NCBI GenBank assembly: GCA_036504515.1
Contig: DASXVA010000001.1
Coordinates: 620,001 to 684,000 of the forward strand
Origin: AWTP1-18 sp036504515
Lineage (GTDB): Bacteria; Pseudomonadota; Gammaproteobacteria; Burkholderiales; Rhodocyclaceae
DNA: 64,000 nt
Direction: 5' to 3'
Part shown: positions 25,313 to 33,097 of the stretch, piece by piece
Position numbering within the stretch: the stretch's first letter is position 1
Layout: each line of letters begins with the position of its first letter
Translations under genes and position numbers: made by a program
Notes under the pieces: generated by a model
Databases searched by the model: none
What the model saw: the letters and a program-made list of their open reading frames with translations, nothing else
What the model was told of the DNA's origin: nothing

Positions 25313-26173
25313 TTAGCGGAAAACCACGGTCTTGTTGCCATGCACCAGCACCCGGTCTTCCAGGTGGTAGCGCAGCCCGCGGGCCAGTACAGTCTTTTCG
25401 ATATCTTTACCGTAACGCACCATATCTTCCACGGAATCCGAGTGGTCGATACGGATCACATCCTGCTCAACAATGGGGCCTTGGTCCAGTTCAGAAGTCA
25501 CATAGTGACACGTGGCGCCGATGAGTTTGACGCCCCGTTGGTAAGCCTGATGATAGGGCTTGGCACCGACGAAACTAGGCAGAAAACTATGGTGGATATT
25601 GAGAATCTGCCCGGGGTAGGCGGCACACAGGTCGGGGGACAGAATTTGCATGTAACGGGCCAGCACCATGGTGTCCCCGCTCACTTCCTCGAAAAGCCGT
25701 TTCACTTCGGCATAGGCCTGGGCCTTGTTGTCGGCAGTGACGGGGATGTGGTGGAAGGGAATGCCATGCCACTCGACAAAACCCTTGAAGGTATCGTGAT
25801 TGGAAATCACGCAGGGAATCTCGATGTCCAGTTCCTTGCTCTGCCAGCGGGAGAGCAGGTCGTAGAGGCAATGTTCCTGCTTGCTCACCAGCAGCACCAC
25901 CCGTTTCTTCACGGCGGAATCGCTGATCTTCCAGTCCATTTGCAGCGATTTAGCAATGGGCCGGAAACGGTCCCGCAGTTCCGGCAGCAGGAAAGGCAGG
26001 GAGTCCGCCTTGACCTCAATCCGCATGAAATAGCGACCGCCCTCGTCGTCGGCGTGGAAGCTCGACTCCAGAATCCAGCCCTGGTGCTCGGCAAAAAAGC
26101 CGGTCACCCGGGAGATGATGCCTACCTGGTCAGGACAGGAGGCGGCGAGGGTATAGAAGCGGTCGCGATGCAT
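25313..26173 (-). CDS. purU: Formyltetrahydrofolate deformylase
   Basis: 286 residues (E. coli 280). An N-terminal ACT domain (about 8-90) is followed by a formyltransferase-like domain with VISNHDTF, the HHSFLPSFVGAKPYHQA catalytic region and IGATCHYVT. It hydrolyses 10-formyl-THF to THF and formate, balancing one-carbon pools. It is 21 bp downstream of thrH on the same strand. Confidence 0.95.
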   Translation of the reverse strand: MHRDRFYTLAASCPDQVGIISRVTGFFAEHQGWILESSFHADDEGGRYFMRIEVKADSLPFLLPELRDRFRPIAKSLQMDWKISDSAVKKRVVLLVSKQEHCLYDLLSRWQSKELDIEIPCVISNHDTFKGFVEWHGIPFHHIPVTADNKAQAYAEVKRLFEEVSGDTMVLARYMQILSPDLCAAYPGQILNIHHSFLPSFVGAKPYHQAYQRGVKLIGATCHYVTSELDQGPIVEQDVIRIDHSDSVEDMVRYGKDIEKTVLARGLRYHLEDRVLVHGNKTVVFR

Positions 26174-26194
26174 GGTTGGGCAGAAGTTCCGGAC

Positions 26195-26803
26195 TTAGAT
26201 GCGGGCAGAAGCCTTGAGGATTTCGGCCTTCAGTTCGGCGTAACTGTTGGTCACGGGGAACTGGGGGAACTCGCGGATCACGTTTTCCGGGGGGTGGAAC
26301 AGGATGCCGGCGTGGGCTTCGCCCAGCATGGCCGTATCGTTGTAGGAGTCGCCAGCAGCGATCACCTTGAAATTCAGTTCCTTGAAGCGCTGTACCGCTT
26401 CCTTCTTCTGGTTAGGCATGCGCAGGTGGTAATTCACCAGAACGCCGTTGGCGTCCGCCTCCAGCTTGTGGCAGAACAGACAGGGCATGCCCAGTTGCTT
26501 CATCAGGGGCATGGCGAACTCGTAGAAGGTATCGGACAGGATGATCACCTGGAACTGCTGGCGCAACTCGTCGAGGAAATCCTTGGCGCCGGCCATGGGC
26601 CCCATTTCGCTGATCACCTTCTGGATATCGGGCAGGCCCAGCTTCTTGCTGGCCAGGATGTCGAGCCGGTACTTCATCAGCTTGTCGTAGTCCGGTTCGT
26701 CCCGGGTGGTGCGGCGCAGCTCGGGAATACCGGTGCGTTCGGCAAATTCAATCCAGATTTCGGGGACGAGGACACCCTCGAGGTCGAGGCAGACGAGTTG
26801 CAC
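26195..26803 (-). CDS. thrH: Bifunctional phosphoserine phosphatase/homoserine phosphotransferase
   Basis: 202 residues. It is a HAD-family protein whose first motif is CLDLEGVL, with Asp7 as nucleophile and Glu9 in the second position, as in ThrH rather than the DxD of SerB. Later motifs are SDTFYEF and GDSYNDTAML. ThrH dephosphorylates phosphoserine and can pass the phosphate to homoserine. It is the last core gene before the tRNA-Met island. Confidence 0.92.
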   Translation of the reverse strand: MQLVCLDLEGVLVPEIWIEFAERTGIPELRRTTRDEPDYDKLMKYRLDILASKKLGLPDIQKVISEMGPMAGAKDFLDELRQQFQVIILSDTFYEFAMPLMKQLGMPCLFCHKLEADANGVLVNYHLRMPNQKKEAVQRFKELNFKVIAAGDSYNDTAMLGEAHAGILFHPPENVIREFPQFPVTNSYAELKAEILKASARI

Positions 26804-26879
26804 GGATGGCTCCTGGAAAATTCAATGAAAAGAGGATTTTACGCGAAGGCTTCAATTGCAGAAGGCGACGCACAAACAA

Positions 26880-26961
26880 AAACGGCCCTCCCGAAGGAGA
26901 ACCGCTTGCAATACTGGTGGTGATGGGGGGGATTTGAACCCTAGACCTACGGATTATGAAT
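26880..26961. repeat. Left boundary of island: displaced tRNA-Met 3' half and terminator (att-like)
   Basis: 82 bases matching 30503-30583. They contain the tRNA 3' end with CCA, T-arm, variable loop and anticodon arm up to GGATTATGAAT, plus the downstream terminator hairpin. The copy has decayed (an extra G in the acceptor run and T/A for C/C in the T-arm), so it cannot make a tRNA. It marks the far end of an element inserted into tRNA-Met. Confidence 0.85.
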
Positions 26962-27085
26962 TTAAAGATTTAGGCAAAAACTTGATGGATCAAAGCACTG
27001 CAACGCGCGCGCTGTTCGTATAGCTTTAGAACCATCTAATGACGTTTTCCGTATGCATGGCGCAGCTACGATTTCGCTACGCACG

Positions 27086-27778
27086 TCATTCTTCAGGCTG
27101 GAAAAAATTTGTGGTTGAAAAGTAATGCTCAAAGAAAGCTCTAATGTCGCAAACCTTTGTTTGGTCGTAGGCAACCAACCCTGATCGGTAGACATCAAGG
27201 TAGCACTCAGAACCACTTACGTCCTCTATGTATAGCCTATCGATAACGCACTCCATGTTGCTAAATGCTTTTCTGAATTCAATAAGTGCATCATGATTCG
27301 AGGATATTTCGACCTTAGCTGACGACTGAGCACTGAGAAACAAGTTAGTGGCCCTTAGCTTACGTACCCGTCCGCTGGAGTTTGTTTTGACCCACTCGCT
27401 GTAAAGTAGCAGTGGATCAAACAACACCTCAGTCACGGTGATGTCGCCCAAGGTCTCTCGCAAGTCAGTTATGAGGCGCTTAATTGAACGAGGCGGATTC
27501 AGCAACTCAATCGAGAAGAGACCGCTCCCTTGTTGTTTGAGGTTAAAAACCAGAAACGCATACCGGATGGTCTGCATCTCGTTAACCGCTCCAAACGGAT
27601 CAATTACCTCTTCTCGATCTACGTGCCGTTCACAAAACTTAAGGCGAACAGTATTGTTCTCGAGTTCAAGGACTTCAAACCCGCTACCGTGCTCGTCTGA
27701 GAATGGAGTATCGCTGAGGAGAGTCAACACCTTCCGAAACCCCAGTTGTACCTGAAGCCTTATCCATTTACTTTTCAT
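27086..27778 (-). CDS. Island operon gene 3, unknown protein (230 aa)
   Basis: I do not recognise this protein. It looks beta-rich with charged loops and has no membrane helix or signal peptide, so it should be cytoplasmic. Notable stretches are GSGFEVLELENNTVRLKFCERHVD (about 31-54, described by position) and a C-terminal acidic/aromatic tail ending STTNFFQPEE. Its ATG overlaps the stop of gene 2 by four bases and has an AGAAGGA site. Base composition is AT-rich like the rest of the island. It is probably one component of a three-protein system. Confidence 0.82.
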   Translation of the reverse strand: MKSKWIRLQVQLGFRKVLTLLSDTPFSDEHGSGFEVLELENNTVRLKFCERHVDREEVIDPFGAVNEMQTIRYAFLVFNLKQQGSGLFSIELLNPPRSIKRLITDLRETLGDITVTEVLFDPLLLYSEWVKTNSSGRVRKLRATNLFLSAQSSAKVEISSNHDALIEFRKAFSNMECVIDRLYIEDVSGSECYLDVYRSGLVAYDQTKVCDIRAFFEHYFSTTNFFQPEE

Positions 27779-28848
27779 GGTCCTTCTATGGCCTTGAGCG
27801 AGTGTATTGCAGCGGCTTCGATCGCTTTCCCGAGCTTGATGTCATCTGCTGGACTAAATCCGTTTCGGGATTCATTAAATCCTTCAGGGCCCTGGTATTT
27901 GTAGTATCCCCTCGGCAAATATGAAAATCCGGTGCAATTTTCGGGGTTCGCAAATTGAGCTTCAAATTCATATATGTCTGAGTCAAATTCGAAATTGCGC
28001 ATGCGCCATACAATTCTGGATATAAAGAAACCTCGTGTTCGCAAAAGTCCCATTTCTTTTGACTCCAGCACCCCCACCCCTTTTAAGGATGCCCTTGATA
28101 TATGGATCCCTAATTTAGTGTCCTCCACTCTGTCGCCGTCAGGACTATCTCCTTCGTCCCTATCTGCCTCTGGCGAATAAACATAAACATCAGAGACATC
28201 GTGCAGCTTAAATCCATTGACTGACGCAATTAGAGTAAGAAAAAATCGATTTTTAATTTCGGGCGAAAGCGCAGGAGATAGACAGATTTCGCGGACATCT
28301 AGATCTTTTTCTAGCTGACTCCCTGCGGCAACTATGACCTCTTGTACCCACTTCTCTGCGTCATCAGTGTGTGGAGAATGGATAGCAAGCGTATCACCTG
28401 TTTTTTCGATCGAAATACGAGCCGTCTTATCAGTAACCTGTCTGAATTCACTTTTATTGAACGACAGTGACTTGTATCGAATCTCGACATCTACCTTATC
28501 ACCGTTCCGTTTGATGCTGACAAGAGCCTCATGCTCTTTCTCCAGATTCGCTTTTAGTTCGTGTGCGGCAGATTCCAGAATGTCTATGCTTATTTCGCTA
28601 ACTATTCTCCGGCTAGTCATTTTGTCTCGTCTAGCCGATGTGCCGAATAATCGTGCCAATCTTTGATAGTCGTAATAGTCGTGTACGAATCTCGAGAAGT
28701 ATTGTGCTAAGACGTGCCTGGGCGTTTCTCGAGAAATAATTATTCCCCTGCTTAGAAATAGCTCTCTTAGATCCGCATTCGTCACAGTCCTTTGATTTAG
28801 GGCATCCGACATTGCTTTATCGTTTGCACTGAAAAGCGTATATCTCAT
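27775..28848 (-). CDS. Island operon gene 2, unknown protein (357 aa)
   Basis: No family is recognised. Residues about 20-75 form a helical, basic region (DLRELFLSRGIIIS...TPRHVLAQYFSRF) that vaguely recalls SAP/HeH DNA-binding modules. A charged helical segment at about 85-112 and an extended beta-rich C-terminal part containing GLLRTRGFFISRIVWRMRN and FSYLPRGYYKYQ follow. It is cytoplasmic by composition. It overlaps both neighbours by ATGA, so the three proteins are translationally coupled, and it has a GGGAAAGAG site. A DNA-recognition role is only a guess. Confidence 0.85.
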   Translation of the reverse strand: MRYTLFSANDKAMSDALNQRTVTNADLRELFLSRGIIISRETPRHVLAQYFSRFVHDYYDYQRLARLFGTSARRDKMTSRRIVSEISIDILESAAHELKANLEKEHEALVSIKRNGDKVDVEIRYKSLSFNKSEFRQVTDKTARISIEKTGDTLAIHSPHTDDAEKWVQEVIVAAGSQLEKDLDVREICLSPALSPEIKNRFFLTLIASVNGFKLHDVSDVYVYSPEADRDEGDSPDGDRVEDTKLGIHISRASLKGVGVLESKEMGLLRTRGFFISRIVWRMRNFEFDSDIYEFEAQFANPENCTGFSYLPRGYYKYQGPEGFNESRNGFSPADDIKLGKAIEAAAIHSLKAIEGP

Positions 28849-29924
28849 TCTCTTTCCCAGCGAAGATTAGTTTTACTAAAAGAGCTTTTAGTCAGTTCAA
28901 CTATTTCTATTTCTATACTTTCCAAGCGCTCGGTCTTATGCTTATCGAAGGACCAAGCGTGTGCATAGGACTGGACTGCTCGTCGAAAGTTACTCTTGAT
29001 ATCTGGTGCTTGTTCTTGGCAGACGTGTCTGATCCGAATCGGGTGGTCACCATCAAGAATTTGATATCCGGAAAGTAAATCGAGAAAGTACACAAACTCG
29101 TCGGCACTACTGCCTGGCTTGTTGTAATAGATAACGAAACCAGAGGGATAGCGAACCTCAGTCTGGCGTGTAGTCTCGTTGTATTTAATGATCTCCTCGT
29201 GCCTAATAATCAGAAAAGGGGCGGTCAACGCTTCTATCGTCGCCGGGCGATCGAGTCTTGCCCCTGCAGTCTTGTGAAGGCGTAGCTCAGGGTAAAAGAA
29301 CTCAAACTTTGTCTCAGGGAAAGTTCCTTCTCGATGCAACCGATCGGCATCAGAAATAATTGTGGAAAGGTAGTTGATGATGGATGGCTCAAGGATGTTG
29401 ATGTACTGCCCCTCTTTCAGGGGGAGTCCCTCCAGTCTCACCGGCGATTCCTGGCGCTTCCTTCGCCCCCTCCCTTTGATGGGCGTAACGGGCGCAACAA
29501 GGAGCTTGTAAAAGTCTTTGTCATACTCCCGATCATGGTTGTAAATGAAGAGAAGGCCGCGAATCTCTGATGGGAGCTCGTCAACGTAGTAACGGTCTTG
29601 CCATTCAGCACTCGAACGAGCACAGTCCAACGCGCAAGACAGGGATTTAAGAGCATCAAAAATTGGTCCCGCCTGAATACTTGTGCGGGAGTAGCTCTTT
29701 AGGTCGGTGTTGAAATAAATCTTTTTATTGAGGTATGGATCTACATACCAAAAGACAGTGTCCACTGGGTGAGTGTGGTTCTGTTTTTTTGGAGCATGGG
29801 TATTTACCTTGACGCAATCGAAGTTCTGATTGGGTGGGGCAATTTGCTTCCACCGAAACCAACTAAGAATCTCCTCCGAAACGTAGTTAGCCATTCGAGC
29901 AATGGACTCGGTTTCGCCTGCCAT
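28845..29924 (-). CDS. Island operon gene 1, PD-(D/E)XK-like putative nuclease (359 aa)
   Basis: The N-terminal ~80 residues match the layout of a PD-(D/E)XK nuclease. A helix carries Glu17/Glu18 (NYVSEEILSWFRW), a strand carries Asp55 (PVDTVFWYVDP), and the next strand carries Asp74-Leu-Lys76 (YFNTDLKSYS). The remaining 280 residues are unfamiliar. The start is set at MAGETESIA because an AAAGGAAA site lies 7 bases before it; a longer frame adds 17 residues. It is first in an operon with ATGA overlaps and sits on a tRNA island. A defence or anti-element nuclease is plausible but unproven. Confidence 0.85.
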   Translation of the reverse strand: MAGETESIARMANYVSEEILSWFRWKQIAPPNQNFDCVKVNTHAPKKQNHTHPVDTVFWYVDPYLNKKIYFNTDLKSYSRTSIQAGPIFDALKSLSCALDCARSSAEWQDRYYVDELPSEIRGLLFIYNHDREYDKDFYKLLVAPVTPIKGRGRRKRQESPVRLEGLPLKEGQYINILEPSIINYLSTIISDADRLHREGTFPETKFEFFYPELRLHKTAGARLDRPATIEALTAPFLIIRHEEIIKYNETTRQTEVRYPSGFVIYYNKPGSSADEFVYFLDLLSGYQILDGDHPIRIRHVCQEQAPDIKSNFRRAVQSYAHAWSFDKHKTERLESIEIEIVELTKSSFSKTNLRWERE

Positions 29925-29949
29925 TTGAATTTCCTTTGATAACCGCTTA

Positions 29950-29969
29950 TTAATATGCATATATATTAA
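29950..29969 (-). promoter_or_regulatory. AT-rich palindrome/promoter region of the island operon
   Basis: TTAATAT-GCATAT-ATATTAA lies 26 bp upstream of the gene 1 start. It probably includes the -10 region of the operon promoter and may bind a repressor; no regulator gene is present in the island. Confidence 0.45.
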
Positions 29970-30034
29970 CACCATGGCATTTGGCGAGTTCCATGTGCGT
30001 TATCCAAGCACCAGAGGGGTTGGTGCCGGGTTTT

Positions 30035-30088
30035 CCACGGCGCCGCCGTCCGCACCGTCAGGTCAGGCAAGAGGCGGCGGCGCCGTGG
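30035..30088. repeat. GC-rich 14-bp inverted repeat between operon and integrase remnant
   Basis: CCACGGCGCCGCCG pairs perfectly with CGGCGGCGCCGTGG across a 26-base loop. It is far richer in GC than the adjacent operon. It could be an accessory attachment or excisionase site of the former element, or a transcription barrier. Confidence 0.5.
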
Positions 30089-30177
30089 GTAACGCGGGCC
30101 ACAGTAGCGACCAACGTCAATAATGGGTTTCTAAGTCTCCTTCACCCTCTACATTGGCAGGATAGGAGGAACGCAGC

Positions 30178-30480
30178 ATGACCCCACCAAAGTATCCCCA
30201 GCGGGTTTTTAGCTTCTGGGGAAGGTCGATTAACTCCGTCAACACGAAAGCCTGGCATGGGGCCTTGAAAAGGGCTGGTATCGAGGATTTCCGTTGGCAC
30301 GACCTGCGCCATGCCTGGGCGACTTGGCAGCGACAGGCGGGAACGCCGACTCATGAGCTTCAACGGCTTGGGGGTTGGCGGACCGGTGCGATGGTGGAGC
30401 GTTATGCCCATTTAGCCCCAGATCATCTGGCCTTAGCGGCTTCACGGTTGGAATCCGCACTTGGGGCCGTGGCTACGTAG
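30178..30480 (+). pseudogene. Tyrosine recombinase (integrase) C-terminal fragment
   Basis: 100 codons that match the C-terminal third of a phage-type integrase. The HxxR motif is in WHDLRHAWATW, then LQRLGGW, then the nucleophile Tyr in VERYAHLAPDH. The SAM-like and first catalytic Arg parts are absent, and I find no trace of them upstream. The fragment points towards tRNA-Met, 57 bp away, which is the usual position of an island integrase. It cannot be active by itself. Confidence 0.88.
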
Positions 30481-30502
30481 TGGCTACGAGTCCCAGAAAG
30501 GC

Positions 30503-30583
30503 AAACGGCCCTCCTTTTGGGAGAGCCGCTTGAGTACTGGTGGTGATGGGGGGACTTGAACCCTCGACCTACGGATTATGAAT
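30503..30583. repeat. Right boundary repeat of the island
   Basis: Direct repeat partner of 26880-26961. It comprises the 3' half of the intact tRNA-Met (on the minus strand) and its downstream hairpin CGGCTCTCC/GGAGGGCCG. Homology stops in the anticodon arm, a usual crossover zone for tyrosine integrases. Confidence 0.85.
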
Positions 30584-30614
30584 CCGTCGCTCTAACCAGC
30601 TGAGCTACATCACC
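30538..30614 (-). tRNA. tRNA-Met (CAT anticodon), elongator type
   Basis: 77 bases including encoded CCA. The acceptor stem GGTGATG pairs with CATCACC, the D-arm contains AGCTCAGCTGGTTAGAGC, the anticodon arm is ACGGATTCATAATCCGT and the T-arm is GAGGGTTCAAGTCCCCC. The CAT anticodon could also be tRNA-Ile2 (lysidine-modified), but the body resembles elongator tRNA-Met. It served as the insertion site of the island. Confidence 0.93.
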
Positions 30615-30684
30615 GAAAGGGCCGCGATTATCTTCGTTGAGAGTGTGCCTTGTCAAGGCAAAGGGGCTGGGAGACAATCCGCCG

Positions 30685-31842
30685 ATGGATTTCGACATCA
30701 TTATTGTGGGCGGCGGCTTGGCCGGCCTGTCCCTGGCGGTGGCCCTGCGCCAGACCAGACTTTCCGTAGCGGTGGTAGAGGGCAAGGCGCCTTTCCGGCC
30801 CCAGGGCTGGGATGCACGGATCTATGCGGTGAGCCCGACAAACGTGGATTTTCTGCGCGAAATCGGCGCCTGGCAGCATATGGACGCCGACCGATTGTGC
30901 CCGGTGGAAGCCATGGCGGTGGCCGGTGACCGGGATGGGCGCCTCGATTTCACCGCCTACGATGCCGGTGCGACCGAGTTGGCCTGGATCGTCGAAGCTT
31001 CCCTGATGCAATGCGAACTGTGGGAATCGGCCAAGCGTCAGGCCAATCTGACCTTGCTTTGCCCGACCCGACCGGCAGCCCTCGATATTCAGCCGGAACT
31101 TGCCCGCTTGACCCTGGAGGATGGCCGCCAGTTCAAGGCCCGCCTGATTGTGGGGGCGGACGGTGCGGATTCCTGGACCCGGCAGGCGGCGGGTATCGAC
31201 GTCTCCTTCAAGCATTATGGTCAAAAGGGTGTGGTGGCCAATTTCCGCTGCGAAAAGCCCCATGGCAATACCGCCTTCCAGTGGTTCCGGCCGGACGGCA
31301 TCCTTGCCTGGCTGCCCTTGCCCGACAACCAGATGTCCATGGTCTGGTCTACGCCGGACGCCCATGCCGATGAATTGACCTCCCTGGCGCCGGAAGACCT
31401 GTGCCAGCGGGTTGCCGAGGCTGGCGGTCAACGGCTGGGGGCCATGGAACTGATCACGCCCGCCGTGGGCTTCCCCTTGCGCCTGATGCGGGCACCCCGT
31501 AGTGTGGCGCCCCGGTTTGCCCTGATCGGTGATGCGGCCCATGCCATTCATCCGCTTTCCGGCCATGGCATCAATCTCGGATATCGCGATGCGGCAACCT
31601 TAGCCAAAGTATTGGCCGACAAGCCGGAGCCCATGGATTGCGGCGATCTGGCCCTGTTGCGTCGTTATGAGCGCTCCCGCAAGGAAGAAGTCGTCGCGTT
31701 GCAAGGAGTTACCGACAATTTGCAGCGTCTGTTCACGCCGACCTGGGAGCCTCTTTCCCTGCTGCGCAACGCCGGATTGAACCTGACCAACCGTTTGCCG
31801 GTCCTAAAAGACGTTTTGATTCGCTACGCCCTGGCTTCCTGA
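30685..31842 (+). CDS. UbiH/UbiF-family FAD-dependent monooxygenase
   Basis: 385 residues. The N-terminal dinucleotide-binding motif is DIIIVGGGLAGLSLAVAL, the middle DG motif is IVGADGADSWTR, and the C-terminal FAD motif is GDAAHAIHPLSGHGINLG. These define the ubiquinone-biosynthesis hydroxylase family, which adds ring hydroxyls to polyprenyl-phenol intermediates. Which ring carbon it modifies cannot be told. The start MDFDIII is chosen over a frame 16 residues longer because it fits the family. dsbC follows after 30 bp. Confidence 0.9.
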   Translation: MDFDIIIVGGGLAGLSLAVALRQTRLSVAVVEGKAPFRPQGWDARIYAVSPTNVDFLREIGAWQHMDADRLCPVEAMAVAGDRDGRLDFTAYDAGATELAWIVEASLMQCELWESAKRQANLTLLCPTRPAALDIQPELARLTLEDGRQFKARLIVGADGADSWTRQAAGIDVSFKHYGQKGVVANFRCEKPHGNTAFQWFRPDGILAWLPLPDNQMSMVWSTPDAHADELTSLAPEDLCQRVAEAGGQRLGAMELITPAVGFPLRLMRAPRSVAPRFALIGDAAHAIHPLSGHGINLGYRDAATLAKVLADKPEPMDCGDLALLRRYERSRKEEVVALQGVTDNLQRLFTPTWEPLSLLRNAGLNLTNRLPVLKDVLIRYALAS

Positions 31843-31872
31843 GCCAGTCTTTATCTCTCCACTGGAGTTTTC

Positions 31873-32568
31873 ATGAAACGACTCGCCCTCATCCTGCTTG
31901 CGGCCCTGGCCCTGCCCGTTTTTGCCGACAGCAATGAAGCCACCATCAAGAAGTCTTTCGAGGAACGCCTCAAGGCCAAGGTGGAAAAGGTCAGCAAGGC
32001 CCCCATCGGCAACCTGTATGAAGTCGTGGCCGATGGACAGGTTTTCTACACCGACGAAAAGGCCGCCTACTTTCTCCACGGCAACCTGTTCGATATGAAG
32101 ACCATGAAGAACCTCACCGCCGAGAAGAAGTTCTCCCTGCTGCCCCTGGATCTGGCCATCAAGACCGTGCGCGGTAATGGCAAGAATGTCCTGGTCACCT
32201 TTGAAGATCCCAACTGCGGTTATTGCAAGAAGCTGGCGAAGGACATGACCAAGCTCAAGGACGTGACCGTCTACACCTTCCTCTACGCTGTGCTGGGTGA
32301 TGATTCCGTGGCCAAGTCCAAGACGATCTGGTGCGCTGCAGATCGTAGCAAGGCTTGGAACGACTGGATGGTCAACGGCACAACGCCGGTGGCCGCTTCC
32401 GCCAAGTGCGATGCCTCATCTACTTTGGACAAGGTCACCGAATTGGGTCAGCAACTGGGCATTCGCGGTACGCCCTTCCTGATGTTCGCCAATGGCCAGC
32501 AAAGCCCGGGCTACATTCCCGGCAGCGAAATCGAAAAACGCTTCGCCAGCACCGCCGTCGGCGGCTGA
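31873..32568 (+). CDS. dsbC: Periplasmic thiol:disulfide interchange protein DsbC
   Basis: 231 residues (E. coli precursor 236). A signal peptide (MKRLALILLAALALPVFA) precedes an N-terminal dimerisation domain (about 20-80). The thioredoxin domain has CGYC in FEDPNCGYCKK (about 117-120) and cis-Pro GTPFL. It isomerises wrong disulfides in the periplasm, kept reduced by DsbD (not in the window). It has a good GGAG site. Confidence 0.95.
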   Translation: MKRLALILLAALALPVFADSNEATIKKSFEERLKAKVEKVSKAPIGNLYEVVADGQVFYTDEKAAYFLHGNLFDMKTMKNLTAEKKFSLLPLDLAIKTVRGNGKNVLVTFEDPNCGYCKKLAKDMTKLKDVTVYTFLYAVLGDDSVAKSKTIWCAADRSKAWNDWMVNGTTPVAASAKCDASSTLDKVTELGQQLGIRGTPFLMFANGQQSPGYIPGSEIEKRFASTAVGG

Positions 32569-32608
32569 TTTCCTCGCCCCGGCCACCCAGCGCGGACCGG
32601 GGCATCCC

Positions 32609-32920
32609 ATGTTTCTACGGTTTTCCTGGATTCTGTTCCTGCTGCCTCTTGGGGCTTGGGCAGGAACCAATCAGGCCTGTCTTGATGACTGTATTCGTCA
32701 GGGCACGGGCAAACTGCAGTGCCTTAATTACTGCAGCAGCGACGACCTTCCCTTCCGTCCCCGGCAAAAACCCCAGGCTTCGCCGGCCAAGCCCCGACAA
32801 GCCAACGGCTTGCCGGAAACCGACATGCTGGCGGAAATGATGGCCCAGGCCGCTGCCGCCTGCAAAGCTGGCAACAAACAGGCTTGCCTCAATCTACGAC
32901 AGATGAAGGCGGGAAAATGA
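32609..32920 (+). CDS. Small secreted cysteine-containing protein
   Basis: 103 residues beginning with a signal peptide (FLRFSWILFLLPLGAWA-G). The mature part has paired cysteines (ACLDDC, LQCLNYC) and a C-terminal pair (ACKAG...ACLN) in a Gln/Lys/Ala-rich context. The pattern suggests disulfide-bonded helices, fitting its place 40 bp after dsbC. The start at 32609 gives the signal peptide; a longer frame overlaps the end of dsbC. No family is recognised. Confidence 0.75.
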   Translation: MFLRFSWILFLLPLGAWAGTNQACLDDCIRQGTGKLQCLNYCSSDDLPFRPRQKPQASPAKPRQANGLPETDMLAEMMAQAAAACKAGNKQACLNLRQMKAGK

Positions 32921-32948
32921 GCAGGTTGTTATCCGCCTGAATTCCTGT

Positions 32949-32971
32949 AAGTCCGCTGCCCGTGCGGACTT
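32949..32971 (+). terminator. Hairpin after the dsbC pair
   Basis: AAGTCCGC-TGCCCGT-GCGGACTT, a perfect 8-bp stem 28 bp after the stop, with no strong T-run (tail CAGCACCCCCTTT). It could be a weak terminator. Confidence 0.45.
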
Positions 32972-33097
32972 CAGCACCCCCTTTACAAAAAATTACAGAC
33001 CTCGCTCGACAGCTAGGCCGCACCTCGCATAAGGTTCGCCCTTTCCTTCCGTCCCAGCCGCCGCCAGACGGGTTCCACCGATCCCCGAGGTGCTGCG

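Larger units (their letters stand above)
26880..30583. mobile_element. Degraded integrative island at tRNA-Met with a three-gene cargo operon
   Basis: About 3.7 kb bounded by direct repeats of the tRNA-Met 3' half plus terminator. It is visibly richer in A+T than the flanks (two 60-base lines counted by eye gave 43% and 37% GC). It contains a C-terminal fragment of a tyrosine integrase next to the intact tRNA, and one complete three-gene operon. No other mobility gene is present, so it is presumably fixed in place. Confidence 0.82.

Noticed and set aside
26880..26961. A second tRNA-Met gene at the left boundary
   Set aside because: Only the 3' half is present, with an extra base in the acceptor run and changes in the T-arm; the 5' half is absent.
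29981..30181. Plus-strand open frame before the integrase remnant, as the missing N-terminal part
   Set aside because: None of the three plus-strand frames shows integrase motifs; stop codons interrupt all but a low-complexity stretch containing the inverted repeat.
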